From assembly GCA_903231505.1 (NCBI GenBank), contig CAFBRK010000034.1:18954-82953 (forward strand): DNA of 64,000 nt. The letters are read 5' to 3'. Below the pieces are notes generated by a model that was not told where the DNA came from, searched no databases, and saw nothing but the letters and a program-made list of their open reading frames with translations. Source of the stretch: Olavius algarvensis associated proteobacterium Delta 3 (GTDB lineage: Bacteria > Desulfobacterota > Desulfobacteria > Desulfobacterales > CAFBRK01). Shown here one piece after another: positions 45,022 through 53,112 of the stretch. A program made the translations under genes and the position numbers. How positions within the stretch are numbered: position 1 is the first letter of the stretch; the number at the start of each line of letters is the position of its first letter.

Positions 45022-46169
45022 GTTACCTCCCCGGGTGACGAACTGCCGAGCTTGTCCAAAATAAACCGATGGAACGCCTCGGCCTGGCAGCCAAAAGATA
45101 TGGTCACGCCGGCAACGATCAGGGGTATCGGCCACCGGATACCCGCCCCGATGCGGGCGATGTCTTTTTCTGTGGTTGCCAGCATCCCGGCGTTCACCCC
45201 TTTGGCCGCCTCAATGATACCACGGATTTCGCCTTCTGAATAACGATGGTGGTCCGGAAAGAACCGGGTGCCCATTACCGTATAACCGGCTGAATTCAGG
45301 GAGTTTACAAAATCCGAATTGCGTGCAATGGCCGAAAATGCAAACACGACGGCGGGGGATGCATCCGCTGCCGCATCTTGGATCGTCGGAATGTCCCGGG
45401 AAGTCCTGCCCGGGTCCATGCGGCGGATATGGGGAACATGGGCCGTGTGAAATAACGGCAGCCGCTGGGACCCTTTGCGACAGGCCGGCACTCCCGTTGA
45501 CGGTACTGGAGGAATGTCACCGGGCCAGCGGGTCATGACAACAGCGTCCGCCCGGGACAGCCCGGAGATCGGTTCACGCAGCATCCCGCGGGGGAAATGA
45601 TGCCCGTTCCCAAATGGGTTCGAAGCATCCAGAAGCAACAGATCGATATCCCGATAGAGTCGAAGATGTTGAAATGCATCATCCAGGATGATCACTTCCG
45701 GAGAGAAAGCACCCACGGCAGCTTTTCCCGCGAGGTATCGATCCCGGCCCACCAGGACTGGAACCCCCCTGAGAATCCGCGCCATCATGTAAGGTTCATC
45801 CCCCGCGTCTGCCGACCCCATCAACAGCCGGTCACCATTGCTGACGATACCGCCGGTTCTTTCGGCCCGTCCGCCATAGCCTCGACTTACGACCGCCGTT
45901 CGGAACCCCATGCTCTGGAGTTGCTGGGCCAGATAAATGGTCATCGGCGTCTTTCCCGCCCCTCCGAGTACCAGGTTTCCCACGGAAACCACCCGACATG
46001 GCAGCCGGCGCACCGAAAGGTATCCGCGCCCGTAAGCACCCGCACGCAGTTTGGTCATCCCACCGTAGACCGTACCCAAGACCGAAAGAAATCCGGCAAG
46101 GGAAATTGCGGGCGCCGCTGCAGGGCCGGTCATCACAGATTCAATTCTGGTCCGGATTCGAGATCTCAT
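45018..46169 (-). CDS. lpxK: Tetraacyldisaccharide 4'-kinase LpxK
   Basis: Inner-membrane kinase phosphorylating the 4' position of the lipid A disaccharide. The N-terminal membrane helix is followed by the P-loop VGNLVLGGAGKTPMTIYLA near residue 55, DDAFQHLRLYRDIDLLLLDA near 165 and ATTEKDIARIGAGI near 330. Length 383. ATG 46169 overlaps the waaA stop (ATGA); 81 more open codons upstream are antisense-like in composition and lie within waaA. Confidence 0.92.
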   Translation of the reverse strand: MRSRIRTRIESVMTGPAAAPAISLAGFLSVLGTVYGGMTKLRAGAYGRGYLSVRRLPCRVVSVGNLVLGGAGKTPMTIYLAQQLQSMGFRTAVVSRGYGGRAERTGGIVSNGDRLLMGSADAGDEPYMMARILRGVPVLVGRDRYLAGKAAVGAFSPEVIILDDAFQHLRLYRDIDLLLLDASNPFGNGHHFPRGMLREPISGLSRADAVVMTRWPGDIPPVPSTGVPACRKGSQRLPLFHTAHVPHIRRMDPGRTSRDIPTIQDAAADASPAVVFAFSAIARNSDFVNSLNSAGYTVMGTRFFPDHHRYSEGEIRGIIEAAKGVNAGMLATTEKDIARIGAGIRWPIPLIVAGVTISFGCQAEAFHRFILDKLGSSSPGEVT

Positions 46170-47503
46170 GGCGGTAACAGATGGCCGATCACATTCAGGG
46201 TTTTGGCAACAGCGCCTTGATTGGCCCGGTATATCGAATAGGCCTGCCGTCCCATGGCGCCGGCACGTTCCGGTGTGCTCATCAGATGGGTCACCGCGCG
46301 CTGGATATCCGCTGGTGTGTGAACTTCCATGGCACCTCCGCCCTCTTTCAATTTCCTGGCGATATCTGGGAAATCCGTCATATGCGGTCCGAACAGGATC
46401 GGTTTTCCACACGCGGCGGGCTCCAGCGGATTGTGCCCCCCACGAGCCACCAGGCTGCCTCCGACAAAACTGACACGGGATATCCGGTATAGGGCACGGA
46501 GCAGACCGATTACGTCGACGATCAAAACATCCGTGCCGGTTTCCGTCCCCTGTCGATCCGAATCGCTCAGTCGCCGGCAGGAAAACCCGGCTGCCGAAAA
46601 TATCCGGTCCACAGAGACGGCCCGCTTGGGGTCCCGCGGCACCACAACGAGACGCAACTCCGGGAAATTACGGCGGACACCCCGGAAGGCGTCGGCAAGC
46701 ATCGTTTCCTCGCCGTTGTGGGTGCTGCCGGCGACCAACACAGCCGCCCCTTCGGGGATATCAAGATGTTCCGCCAGATCTGTGACCTGGGATTCGGCCG
46801 CTGGATTTTCAGGCTGATCGAACTTAACGTTGCCCGTGACGACCAGGCGGCTTTTGGCCACACCGAGCCTATGGAAACGGTCGGTTTCCGATTCCGATTG
46901 CGTGCAAATTTTTGAAAACCGATTCAAGGTGGGGCCAATAATGGGTCGGAGCCGACGGTAGCCCGCGAAGGTCCTGGGCGACAGGCGTGCATTCACCAGA
47001 AGGAGGGGAATCCGTCGGTGATGAACATGATAGACCATATTCGGCCAGATGTCTGTTTCGACGATCACCACAAGCGCCGGATCAATCGAGTCGGTCATCC
47101 GGCGAACCACATGGGGGATGTCGTAAGGGGAAAAGAAGACCGCATCCGCCGAGGCCGGCTCGCGGGAATTGGCCAGTTCGAAACCGGTGAGTGTCGACAC
47201 GGACAAGAGCACCCGCCGGCGGCCATACCGCTGCCGAAGTGCCTGGAGCAGAGGCAGGGCGGACAGCACTTCTCCCACAGAAAGGGCATGAACCCAGATC
47301 GGCCGTCGCCGGCACACGTCTCGGGAAAAGCGCTTTCCCACTGGAGGTGGCACGATCCCGAGACGATACGGCATGGTTTTGCGCCGTTTTTCCGTCAGCA
47401 ACGCCATCGGCAGAACAATCGGCCAACCGATGCCGGCCGCCAACAGCATGAGTATGTTATAAACAGTCAGCAATGCTGATATACCTTCGTCTGGCCGCGG
47501 CAA
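46166..47503 (-). CDS. waaA: 3-deoxy-D-manno-octulosonic acid (Kdo) transferase
   Basis: Adds Kdo to lipid A. One N-terminal membrane helix (about 13-35) precedes the GT-B fold; the catalytic Glu lies in VHALSVGEVLSALPLLQAL near residue 73. SVSTLTGFELA, VVIVETDIWPNMVYH near 150 and the C-terminal SFVGGSLVARGGHNPLEPAA near 345 are diagnostic. Length 445. A nonamer repeat tract immediately precedes its start codon. It begins the waaA-lpxK-GT2 run. Confidence 0.94.
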   Translation of the reverse strand: MPRPDEGISALLTVYNILMLLAAGIGWPIVLPMALLTEKRRKTMPYRLGIVPPPVGKRFSRDVCRRRPIWVHALSVGEVLSALPLLQALRQRYGRRRVLLSVSTLTGFELANSREPASADAVFFSPYDIPHVVRRMTDSIDPALVVIVETDIWPNMVYHVHHRRIPLLLVNARLSPRTFAGYRRLRPIIGPTLNRFSKICTQSESETDRFHRLGVAKSRLVVTGNVKFDQPENPAAESQVTDLAEHLDIPEGAAVLVAGSTHNGEETMLADAFRGVRRNFPELRLVVVPRDPKRAVSVDRIFSAAGFSCRRLSDSDRQGTETGTDVLIVDVIGLLRALYRISRVSFVGGSLVARGGHNPLEPAACGKPILFGPHMTDFPDIARKLKEGGGAMEVHTPADIQRAVTHLMSTPERAGAMGRQAYSIYRANQGAVAKTLNVIGHLLPP

Positions 47504-47613
47504 AAATGCCTGGCCGTGAACAAATGCCTAAAATTATAAATGCCTAAAATTTGAGCTACGTTTCTATGTTTTAATTTAGGCATTTTAGGCATTTTAGGCA
47601 ATTCAGGCATTTA
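47501..47613. repeat. Nonamer tract E with opposed arms (waaA/lptG gap)
   Basis: The left arm (47501-47550) has copies of AAATGCCTAAAAT. The right arm (47578-47613) is four in-phase 9-nt units: AGGCATTTT twice, then AGGCAATTC and AGGCATTTA. The arms can pair. 47522-47550 equals 59356-59384 except for one base in 29. Confidence 0.85.
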
Positions 47614-47676
47614 CTCGAATACGGCGTTATGCCTCAGGCGGCTCAATTCCTGAAGACCTGTCCCATGGTTGTTGCA

Positions 47677-48753
47677 TCACTCTGCCGCCTGCAGCAGCAG
47701 CCACCCTGCACACAGGAAAATGATATTGGCCGTCCAGGCGGCGACCCAGGGTGGGAGTACTTCGCCGTATCCCAGAGAAAGGCAGAAACTGTAGAAAATC
47801 CAAAAGATAAAGGCAACACCGATTCCTGAAGCGATACCCCCGGCCAGCCCCTTTCCCAGTCGACCACTGGCACCGATGGCGATCCCCAGAAGGCTCATGA
47901 CGATGCACACAAAAGGAAACGCGATTTTCGCGTGAAGATCCACCCGGTAGGCGGAGGCATCATAGCCTTCCGACTCGATCCGCCGGATAAAACCCAGAAG
48001 CTCCCGGAAGCTCATCTCTTCTGATTTCTTGACTACTTTCTTAAGATCTTCGGGTTGAATCGACAGCACTTGAGACAGACGCTCCGAATAGGAGACCCGG
48101 TATCGGCCTGTCTCCCGATCAAGATCCAATTCCAGAACATTCTTCAAATCCCACTGATCACCCCGGAACACCCCTTCCCCGGCATCCAGGCGCCGCACCA
48201 AACGAAAGTCGTCATCGAACACATTGAGCGACAGTCCATGAATCATCAGCTCCGCCGGATTGTAGAACTTTATATGGATGATTTGCCTATGACTCTTCAA
48301 CCAGATGTTTTTTTCCTTAGCCGTAACCAGAACCGATCGTCGGATCTCCCTGCTTTGAATGTGATTGGCCTTGGCCATTGTCACCGGAGCAATCCCCTCG
48401 GAGAGAAGTAATACCAGGGCGGTAGCACAGATGCCAAATCCCAGTACCGGTTTGAACAGGTAGTAAACACTCACCCCACTGCTCTTTAGGGCAACCAGCT
48501 CGTTATTCTTGCCCATGAGGCCGAGGGTAATCAGAACCGAAAGCAACACCCCTACCGGGATAAACATCACAATCATAAAGGGAATCTTCAGGAAAACGAA
48601 AAAGAGGGCTCGCAGAAGGGCAATTCCCGATTCAATGAACTCGTCCATGGTACCCAGGTAGTCCACGGCAACAAACAGAACCAACACAAGAATCAAGACG
48701 ATGGTAAAGAACTTGAGCATTTCCCGAACCATGTATCGGTAGAAAATAGGCAT
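47677..48753 (-). CDS. lptG: LPS export permease LptG
   Basis: YjgP/YjgQ-family membrane subunit of the LptB2FG transporter that extracts LPS from the inner membrane. There are three N-terminal helices (residues 12-32, 48-75, 98-120), the periplasmic jellyroll domain (about 125-260) and three C-terminal helices. Family motifs are IPVGVLLSVLITLGLMGKNNELVALKSSG near 65. ATG 48753 follows the lptF stop immediately, with GAGGGG as ribosome site. Confidence 0.92.
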   Translation of the reverse strand: MPIFYRYMVREMLKFFTIVLILVLVLFVAVDYLGTMDEFIESGIALLRALFFVFLKIPFMIVMFIPVGVLLSVLITLGLMGKNNELVALKSSGVSVYYLFKPVLGFGICATALVLLLSEGIAPVTMAKANHIQSREIRRSVLVTAKEKNIWLKSHRQIIHIKFYNPAELMIHGLSLNVFDDDFRLVRRLDAGEGVFRGDQWDLKNVLELDLDRETGRYRVSYSERLSQVLSIQPEDLKKVVKKSEEMSFRELLGFIRRIESEGYDASAYRVDLHAKIAFPFVCIVMSLLGIAIGASGRLGKGLAGGIASGIGVAFIFWIFYSFCLSLGYGEVLPPWVAAWTANIIFLCAGWLLLQAAE

Positions 48754-49959
48754 TTACCCCTCACCCGGTTTTTTCTGCCGCCTTGCGCTGACGGTCCGCT
48801 GCCACAGAACCTCAATAGCGATCAACATGGAGTCAATACGGATCGGGCGTTCGTTCGCTGTTCGAATCATCAGGTAAAGCCCGACAATACTGACAATGAC
48901 ATTGGGTGCCCACATGCCGATGGCCGGTGGGTAGACACCGGATTCGCCGAACGACCAGCCTACAATGAGCATTAAGTAATAGAGGATAAAAAACGAAAGC
49001 CCGAGCACCAGACCCACGGATCGTTTCCCGGCCATGGGTTGCAACCCCAGAGGAACCGCCAACAGCCCCAGGGCGAAGCAGGCAAATGGGACGGCGAACT
49101 TCTCGTGGTACTCGATCAAGGCCGAATAATAGCGACTGTCTTTTTTCTTCGCCGAGTTGATAAACTGCCTCAGTTCCGTGATCGACATCTCCTCCTTGTC
49201 TTTGGGCTCGCGGCGAACTGCAGTCATCATTTCCTTGAGAGGCAACAGGCGGTCAATGGCCTCGAATTTAGTCCAATCTGCGGTTCGACTGGCACGATCA
49301 AATTTGTAAATCATTCCGTCAAACAGCCGGAGGTTGACGGAAAGCCGCTCTCGGGATGGGAAGATCAAGCCTCTGGAGGCAACAATCGTGAGGGTCACCC
49401 CGGACTTACTCTGGTCTTCCAGGAAAATGTCCTGAAGAGACCGGGTTCTCAGATCAACCTTGCTCACGTAGAGCATGAACCCCTCGAAGGCATCGTTGAA
49501 GGTCCGCTCCTTCAGCCCGATATCCACATGGTTGGCACCGATCTCCAGAAGCGTCTTCTTAAACGACGACTTCCCCCAAGGCAGCCCGTACACGGACATA
49601 AATGCCGTCATTAAAAAGCCGGCGATGCTAAATATAACAACCGCCGGCAGCAATCGGTAAAGACTCACCCCTCCGGATTTCAGGGCGACAATCTCATTGT
49701 CTGCCGACATCCGCAGAAATGTCATAAGGATGGCCATCATAACCGACATGGGAATGATAAACTCCAGGAAAAACGGCATGGAGAAGGCCATCATTTTCAG
49801 GACAGTGACCAGCGGGACCCGGTAGTTAATGATGAGGTGGGTGATCTCCAGAAGATTGGTCATCATAAACACAAAGGTAAAGAACACCAATGTCACCAGG
49901 AACGTGGGCAGTAGCTCTTTTAAAATATATCTATCAATGATGGGCGGTTTCAGTGTCAC
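48754..49959 (-). CDS. lptF: LPS export permease LptF
   Basis: Second YjgP/YjgQ permease of LptB2FG (401 residues). The N-terminus is PPIIDRYILKELLPTFLVTL; the coupling region MAILMTFLRMSADNEIVALKSGG is near residue 70. The periplasmic domain spans about 140-280, with MSITELRQFINSAKKKD near 263. GTG 49959 is the start. Together with lptG it closes the LPS locus; lptB, lptA and lptC are elsewhere. Confidence 0.92.
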   Translation of the reverse strand: MTLKPPIIDRYILKELLPTFLVTLVFFTFVFMMTNLLEITHLIINYRVPLVTVLKMMAFSMPFFLEFIIPMSVMMAILMTFLRMSADNEIVALKSGGVSLYRLLPAVVIFSIAGFLMTAFMSVYGLPWGKSSFKKTLLEIGANHVDIGLKERTFNDAFEGFMLYVSKVDLRTRSLQDIFLEDQSKSGVTLTIVASRGLIFPSRERLSVNLRLFDGMIYKFDRASRTADWTKFEAIDRLLPLKEMMTAVRREPKDKEEMSITELRQFINSAKKKDSRYYSALIEYHEKFAVPFACFALGLLAVPLGLQPMAGKRSVGLVLGLSFFILYYLMLIVGWSFGESGVYPPAIGMWAPNVIVSIVGLYLMIRTANERPIRIDSMLIAIEVLWQRTVSARRQKKPGEG

Positions 49960-50281
49960 GGTATCATTTCAGGTCATTGGAAGTTAGGCAGAACCATCGA
50001 CCCGTGCTCCGTGGATGTCATCAGACGGCATGCCGCAACGGGCCTCGGGGTCCAACAATCGTTCCGGCGACGAAAGACCGAGTATTCAGAGTACCTTATT
50101 GGCCCCTTGGGGACAAGTCAAACTGCCATTCCAAAAAGACAAACACCGTTTCCAGGGCACCCCATGGATAGGATGGGTATTGATAATACCTCTGCTGCAA
50201 CCCAATCGTATCGAAAATAAAAATTGGATTACGTTTCCCAAACACTATAGTCTGGAAAATTACAGCGGTTGCCATAAATAT
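49960..50281. other. Intergenic region upstream of lptF and selD, no gene recognised
   Basis: About 320 nt between the divergent lptF and selD genes. A long plus-strand frame crosses it but has no ribosome site, no family features and an improbable composition. Promoters for lptF are expected here. Confidence 0.4.
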
Positions 50282-50463
50282 GTTCCGATTGAAGGCAGTG
50301 GCCAGGGCGTGGATCCTCCCGAGGCGGATAAATGTTTTCTCTGCAATCGGAACGGAATTCTGAAAATCGCTGTAGAAAACCCTGGATTTGACAGGCCCGA
50401 AACGTGCCTTATCAGAAGAGAATGCGCCGAACGTGGGCGGCGGCCTGAAAAGGCCCTCGCTGC
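50282..50463 (+). ncRNA. Candidate structured leader upstream of selD
   Basis: GTTCCGATTG (50282-50291) pairs perfectly with CAATCGGAAC (50344-50353) around a 52-nt interior. A second hairpin centred on GGCCT-GAAA-AGGCC (50442-50455) can extend to about 10 bp. I do not recognise a known riboswitch class. The region lies 60-240 nt before the selD start, so a regulatory leader is possible but unproven. Confidence 0.3.
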
Positions 50464-50522
50464 ATGTAAGAACACTTGTGGATTAATGGCCGGCGTTTCG
50501 GCTATCGACGGAGGAAAGAGCA

Positions 50523-51584
50523 TTGGCCGTGTTGAAAATGTTTCAGAAACCGACCCTCACGGGGCTTTCCAAGACCTGCGGTTGAGCCGCTAAAATCGAC
50601 CCGGTCGGGCTCGGTAGTGCGCTTGCGAATTTGCCGCAACACAAGGACCCGAATCTCCTGGTGGGCTTCGACACCAGCGACGATGCGGCGATTTACAAGC
50701 TTAGCGACGAAATCGCCATCGTCACCACAGCGGATTTCATTACTCCGCCGGTCGACGACCCCTATCGGTTCGGGCAGATTGCGGCGGCAAATGCCATCAG
50801 TGATGTCTATGCCATGGGGGGGCGACCGGTCACCTGCCTGAATCTGGTCGCATTCCCCATGAAAAAGCTCGGCCCCGACATTCTTCAGGAAATTGTTGCC
50901 GGGGCCGTCAGCAAGATCTCCGAGGCCGGTGCCGTGCTTGCCGGAGGACACTCGGTGGAAGACGACGAACCAAAATTCGGCCTCGCCGTCACAGGCATCG
51001 TCCATCCCAATAAGTACTGGACCAATGCTGGTGCAGAACCCGGCGATGTTCTGATACTGACAAAACCCATCGGAAGCGGCGTCCTGTTCAATGCCAATCT
51101 AAAAGGATGGGTTTCTGCGGCGGCGATGCAGGCCTGCGTCGAAACCATCTCCACATTGAACAAAACCGCAGCGGAAGTCATCCGCGCCTATCATCCCCAC
51201 GCCGTAACGGACATCACCGGCTTCGGCCTCGCCGGGCATGGGTTTGAAATGGCAAAGGGATCCGGTGTCAAATTGAGCATCGACCTTGCGGCGCTGCCCG
51301 TCATGATGGAATCTCTGGAGATGTACCAAAAAGGGATGTCCACCGGAAGCAACGAATTTAACCGGCGTCTTGTGTCGAACCATACCGTTTTTCACCGAAC
51401 CTTACCCGCTTGGCATGAGCAGATCGTGTTCGATCCCCAGACCAGCGGCGGCCTTCTGGCGGCCGTACCGGAAGGCGAGGCACAGCCGGCCATCGATGCC
51501 CTGCATCACTCCGGAGTGGCGGCCGCCGGCATCATCGGCCATGTGGCCCCCCTGACGGATTCCGTGCATCTTGTCTTCCGATAG
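50523..51584 (+). CDS. selD: Selenide, water dikinase SelD, itself a selenocysteine protein
   Basis: Makes selenophosphate from selenide and ATP. The frame reads through TGA at 50583-50585: the residues around it are KTCG-Sec-AAKID, exactly the catalytic Cys/Sec ... Lys element of SelD (C17 and K20 in E. coli). Downstream follow DTSDDAAIYKL, ADFITPPVDDPYRFGQIAAANAISDVYAMGG and GGHSVED. With TTG 50523 (GGAGG 8 nt upstream) the protein has 353 residues and Sec21; ATG 50538 would give Sec16, closer to E. coli spacing. A gene call beginning at 50631 would lose the active site. Confidence 0.93.
50583..50610 (+). promoter_or_regulatory. In-frame UGA with candidate bacterial SECIS hairpin
   Basis: The Sec codon TGA (50583-50585) is followed, 14 nt later, by CCC-GGTC-GGG (50600-50609). 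This is a short stem with a GGUC apical loop at the distance used by SelB-dependent SECIS elements; the E. coli fdhF loop also contains GGUC. The stem is short and its lower part is imperfect. Confidence 0.6.
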
Positions 51585-51591
51585 CCGTCTT

Positions 51592-51633
51592 GATTCAAAT
51601 CCGAATGTCGAAACCCGAACTACGAAAACCGTG
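51592..51633. repeat. Heptamer tract (selD/rrf2 convergent gap)
   Basis: Six consecutive in-phase 7-nt units fill this gap. Four have the form NNNCGAA (ATCCGAA, TGTCGAA, ACCCGAA, CTACGAA), with the first three positions changing. There is no opposed arm. Confidence 0.65.
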
Positions 51634-51691
51634 GCGGAACAAACATCGCCAAAGGCATCATTCCGTTTCGGCAGCCGGGACAGTCCGTTAC

Positions 51692-52141
51692 CTATTCGGA
51701 GGGCAAGACAGGGGGGAATCCCTTTTTCGACTCGGCCTCGCGTTCGATCAGATCCGCAATGGTCGTCCGGCTGAAAATTTCCATCGCCGAATGGCGGACC
51801 TCCTGCCACATCGGAAAAAATACGCAATCGCCTTTTAGCGGACAGGGTCTGGGGGACGTCAGGCTCAGGCAGTGAACCGGGCCGATGGTTTCGTCCATCT
51901 GTCGAATGATATCGATGAGCCGTATCTCCTTTGGCGGGCGGATCAGAAAATAACCTCCCTCGAATCCCCGTTTCCCTCTGACATAGCCCCCCTTTCTCAG
52001 TTTGTTGAGAATCACCTCCAGAAAACGCAGCGGGATGGCCTGTTCGTGGGAAATCTCGGAAACTTTGATAGGGCCCTCGCCATGGTGCCTGGCCAACTCA
52101 AAAATGGCCCGAAGCGCATACTGGGTTTTTTGAGTAATCAT
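51692..52141 (-). CDS. Rrf2-family transcriptional regulator
   Basis: Winged-helix regulator of 149 residues. The DNA-binding part MITQKTQYALRAIFELARHH and EQAIPLRFLEVILNKLRKGGYV leads to the wing RGKRGFEGGYFL. Three cysteines (near residues 90, 99 and 105 in VHCLSLTSPRPCPLKGDC) are in the IscR/Rrf2 arrangement, so an Fe-S cofactor sensing redox or NO is likely. ATG 52141 has GAGGGGACG upstream. No target operator was identified; neighbours are selD (convergent) and dprE2. Confidence 0.9.
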   Translation of the reverse strand: MITQKTQYALRAIFELARHHGEGPIKVSEISHEQAIPLRFLEVILNKLRKGGYVRGKRGFEGGYFLIRPPKEIRLIDIIRQMDETIGPVHCLSLTSPRPCPLKGDCVFFPMWQEVRHSAMEIFSRTTIADLIEREAESKKGFPPVLPSE

Positions 52142-52262
52142 CGATCGTCCCCTCGCTGGATGGCATCGTTCATCCAACCCTACATGAAAGGCATCCGGAT
52201 GGGAACCCCGTTCTGGCCATCGTGTTCGATATCATCGTGAAGCGGGGGGACGGGTAAACGGT

Positions 52263-52994
52263 TCACATGGTGAGCCGCTTGAAGATCGGCTCGGGCGTCA
52301 CCCGAATCATCCCCATGATGATCCGCCAGAACCATTTCGAGTAAATGGTGTTTTTCCGTTTGCAAAACCCACGGTAGATGTCGGCGGCGACGTCTTCCGG
52401 GCTGGCGGTCAGCGCACCGGGAAGGTCCAGGGCCTCTGTCATTTTTGTACGGACGAAACCGGGCAGTACCGTCATGACGTGTACGCCGCATTTGGAGAGC
52501 CTGTTTCTCAAGCCCGCCAGATAGACCCCCAGGCCGGCCTTGGAAGCGCCATAGAGATAGTTGGACTGGCGGCCACGGAGTCCGGCTACCGAACCGATAC
52601 CGATGATAAACCCGTGCCCCCGTCGTTCAAAATCCGATGCGACGATTCCCAGGATGCTCACGGCGCCGGTGAAATTCGTGTCGATGAGCTGGCGGCCCTT
52701 TTCAAAATCGTCGCCAACATCGGACTGTTCGGCGTAGGTACCGAAGGCCAGCACCACACCATCCGGTTTCGGGGTCACCCCGGCGTAGAACGCCGGATGG
52801 GATTCATAGTCACAAGCGTCGAAATACACCGATTCAGCGCGAACCCGGTAACGCAACCGGATATCCGCTGCCCGCTTTTCCAACACCTCCATGTCCCGTG
52901 ATGCCAAAACGACATCTGCCCGTTCCTCCCGCGCGAACACCCTGGCGGTGGCCAGCGCGATATCCGAATTACCTCCAAGTATTAGCAATCGCAT
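52263..52994 (-). CDS. SDR-family oxidoreductase, DprE2-like
   Basis: Short-chain dehydrogenase of 243 residues. The NAD-binding motif is LLILGGNSDIALATARVFA at the N-terminus, the catalytic Ser is in IIGIGSVAGLRGR near residue 135 and Tyr-x3-Lys in YLYGASKAGLGVYLAG near 149. The nearest known relatives are DprE2, which reduces a keto-sugar on polyprenyl phosphate to complete 2'-epimerisation. The DprE1-like oxidase is the next gene upstream in the same transcript, strongly supporting this pairing. Confidence 0.82.
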   Translation of the reverse strand: MRLLILGGNSDIALATARVFAREERADVVLASRDMEVLEKRAADIRLRYRVRAESVYFDACDYESHPAFYAGVTPKPDGVVLAFGTYAEQSDVGDDFEKGRQLIDTNFTGAVSILGIVASDFERRGHGFIIGIGSVAGLRGRQSNYLYGASKAGLGVYLAGLRNRLSKCGVHVMTVLPGFVRTKMTEALDLPGALTASPEDVAADIYRGFCKRKNTIYSKWFWRIIMGMIRVTPEPIFKRLTM

Positions 52995-53082
52995 GTCTAT
53001 TCCTTGTTCAGGGATAATGCACAGTTAACCTGGACCCTCTTATTAAACGCTTTTGGAGATGACCCTGAGCTAAAACAACTTT

Positions 53083-53111
53083 CCAAATTTGACCCTTTGG
53101 GTGAAATTTGG
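53083..53111 (-). promoter_or_regulatory. Stem-loop between dprE1- and dprE2-like genes
   Basis: CCAAATTT-G-ACCC (53083-53095) pairs with GGGT-G-AAATTTGG (53099-53111), 12 bp around one G-G mismatch with a 3-nt loop. It lies directly after the DprE1-like stop. No strong U-run follows, so attenuation or message processing is more likely than full termination. Confidence 0.5.
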
Positions 53112-53112
53112 G

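Noticed and set aside
50282..50463. tRNA-Sec gene upstream of selD
   Set aside because: No T-loop GTTCGA, no acceptor ending in CCA and no proper cloverleaf.
50583..50585. In-frame stop suggesting a selD pseudogene
   Set aside because: The TGA is exactly at the catalytic Sec position with the conserved AAK following, so recoding explains it better than decay.
50015..50593. Long plus-strand frame of 192 codons upstream of selD
   Set aside because: It has no ribosome site, no recognisable domain, and ends inside the selD coding frame; the true selD frame overlaps it.
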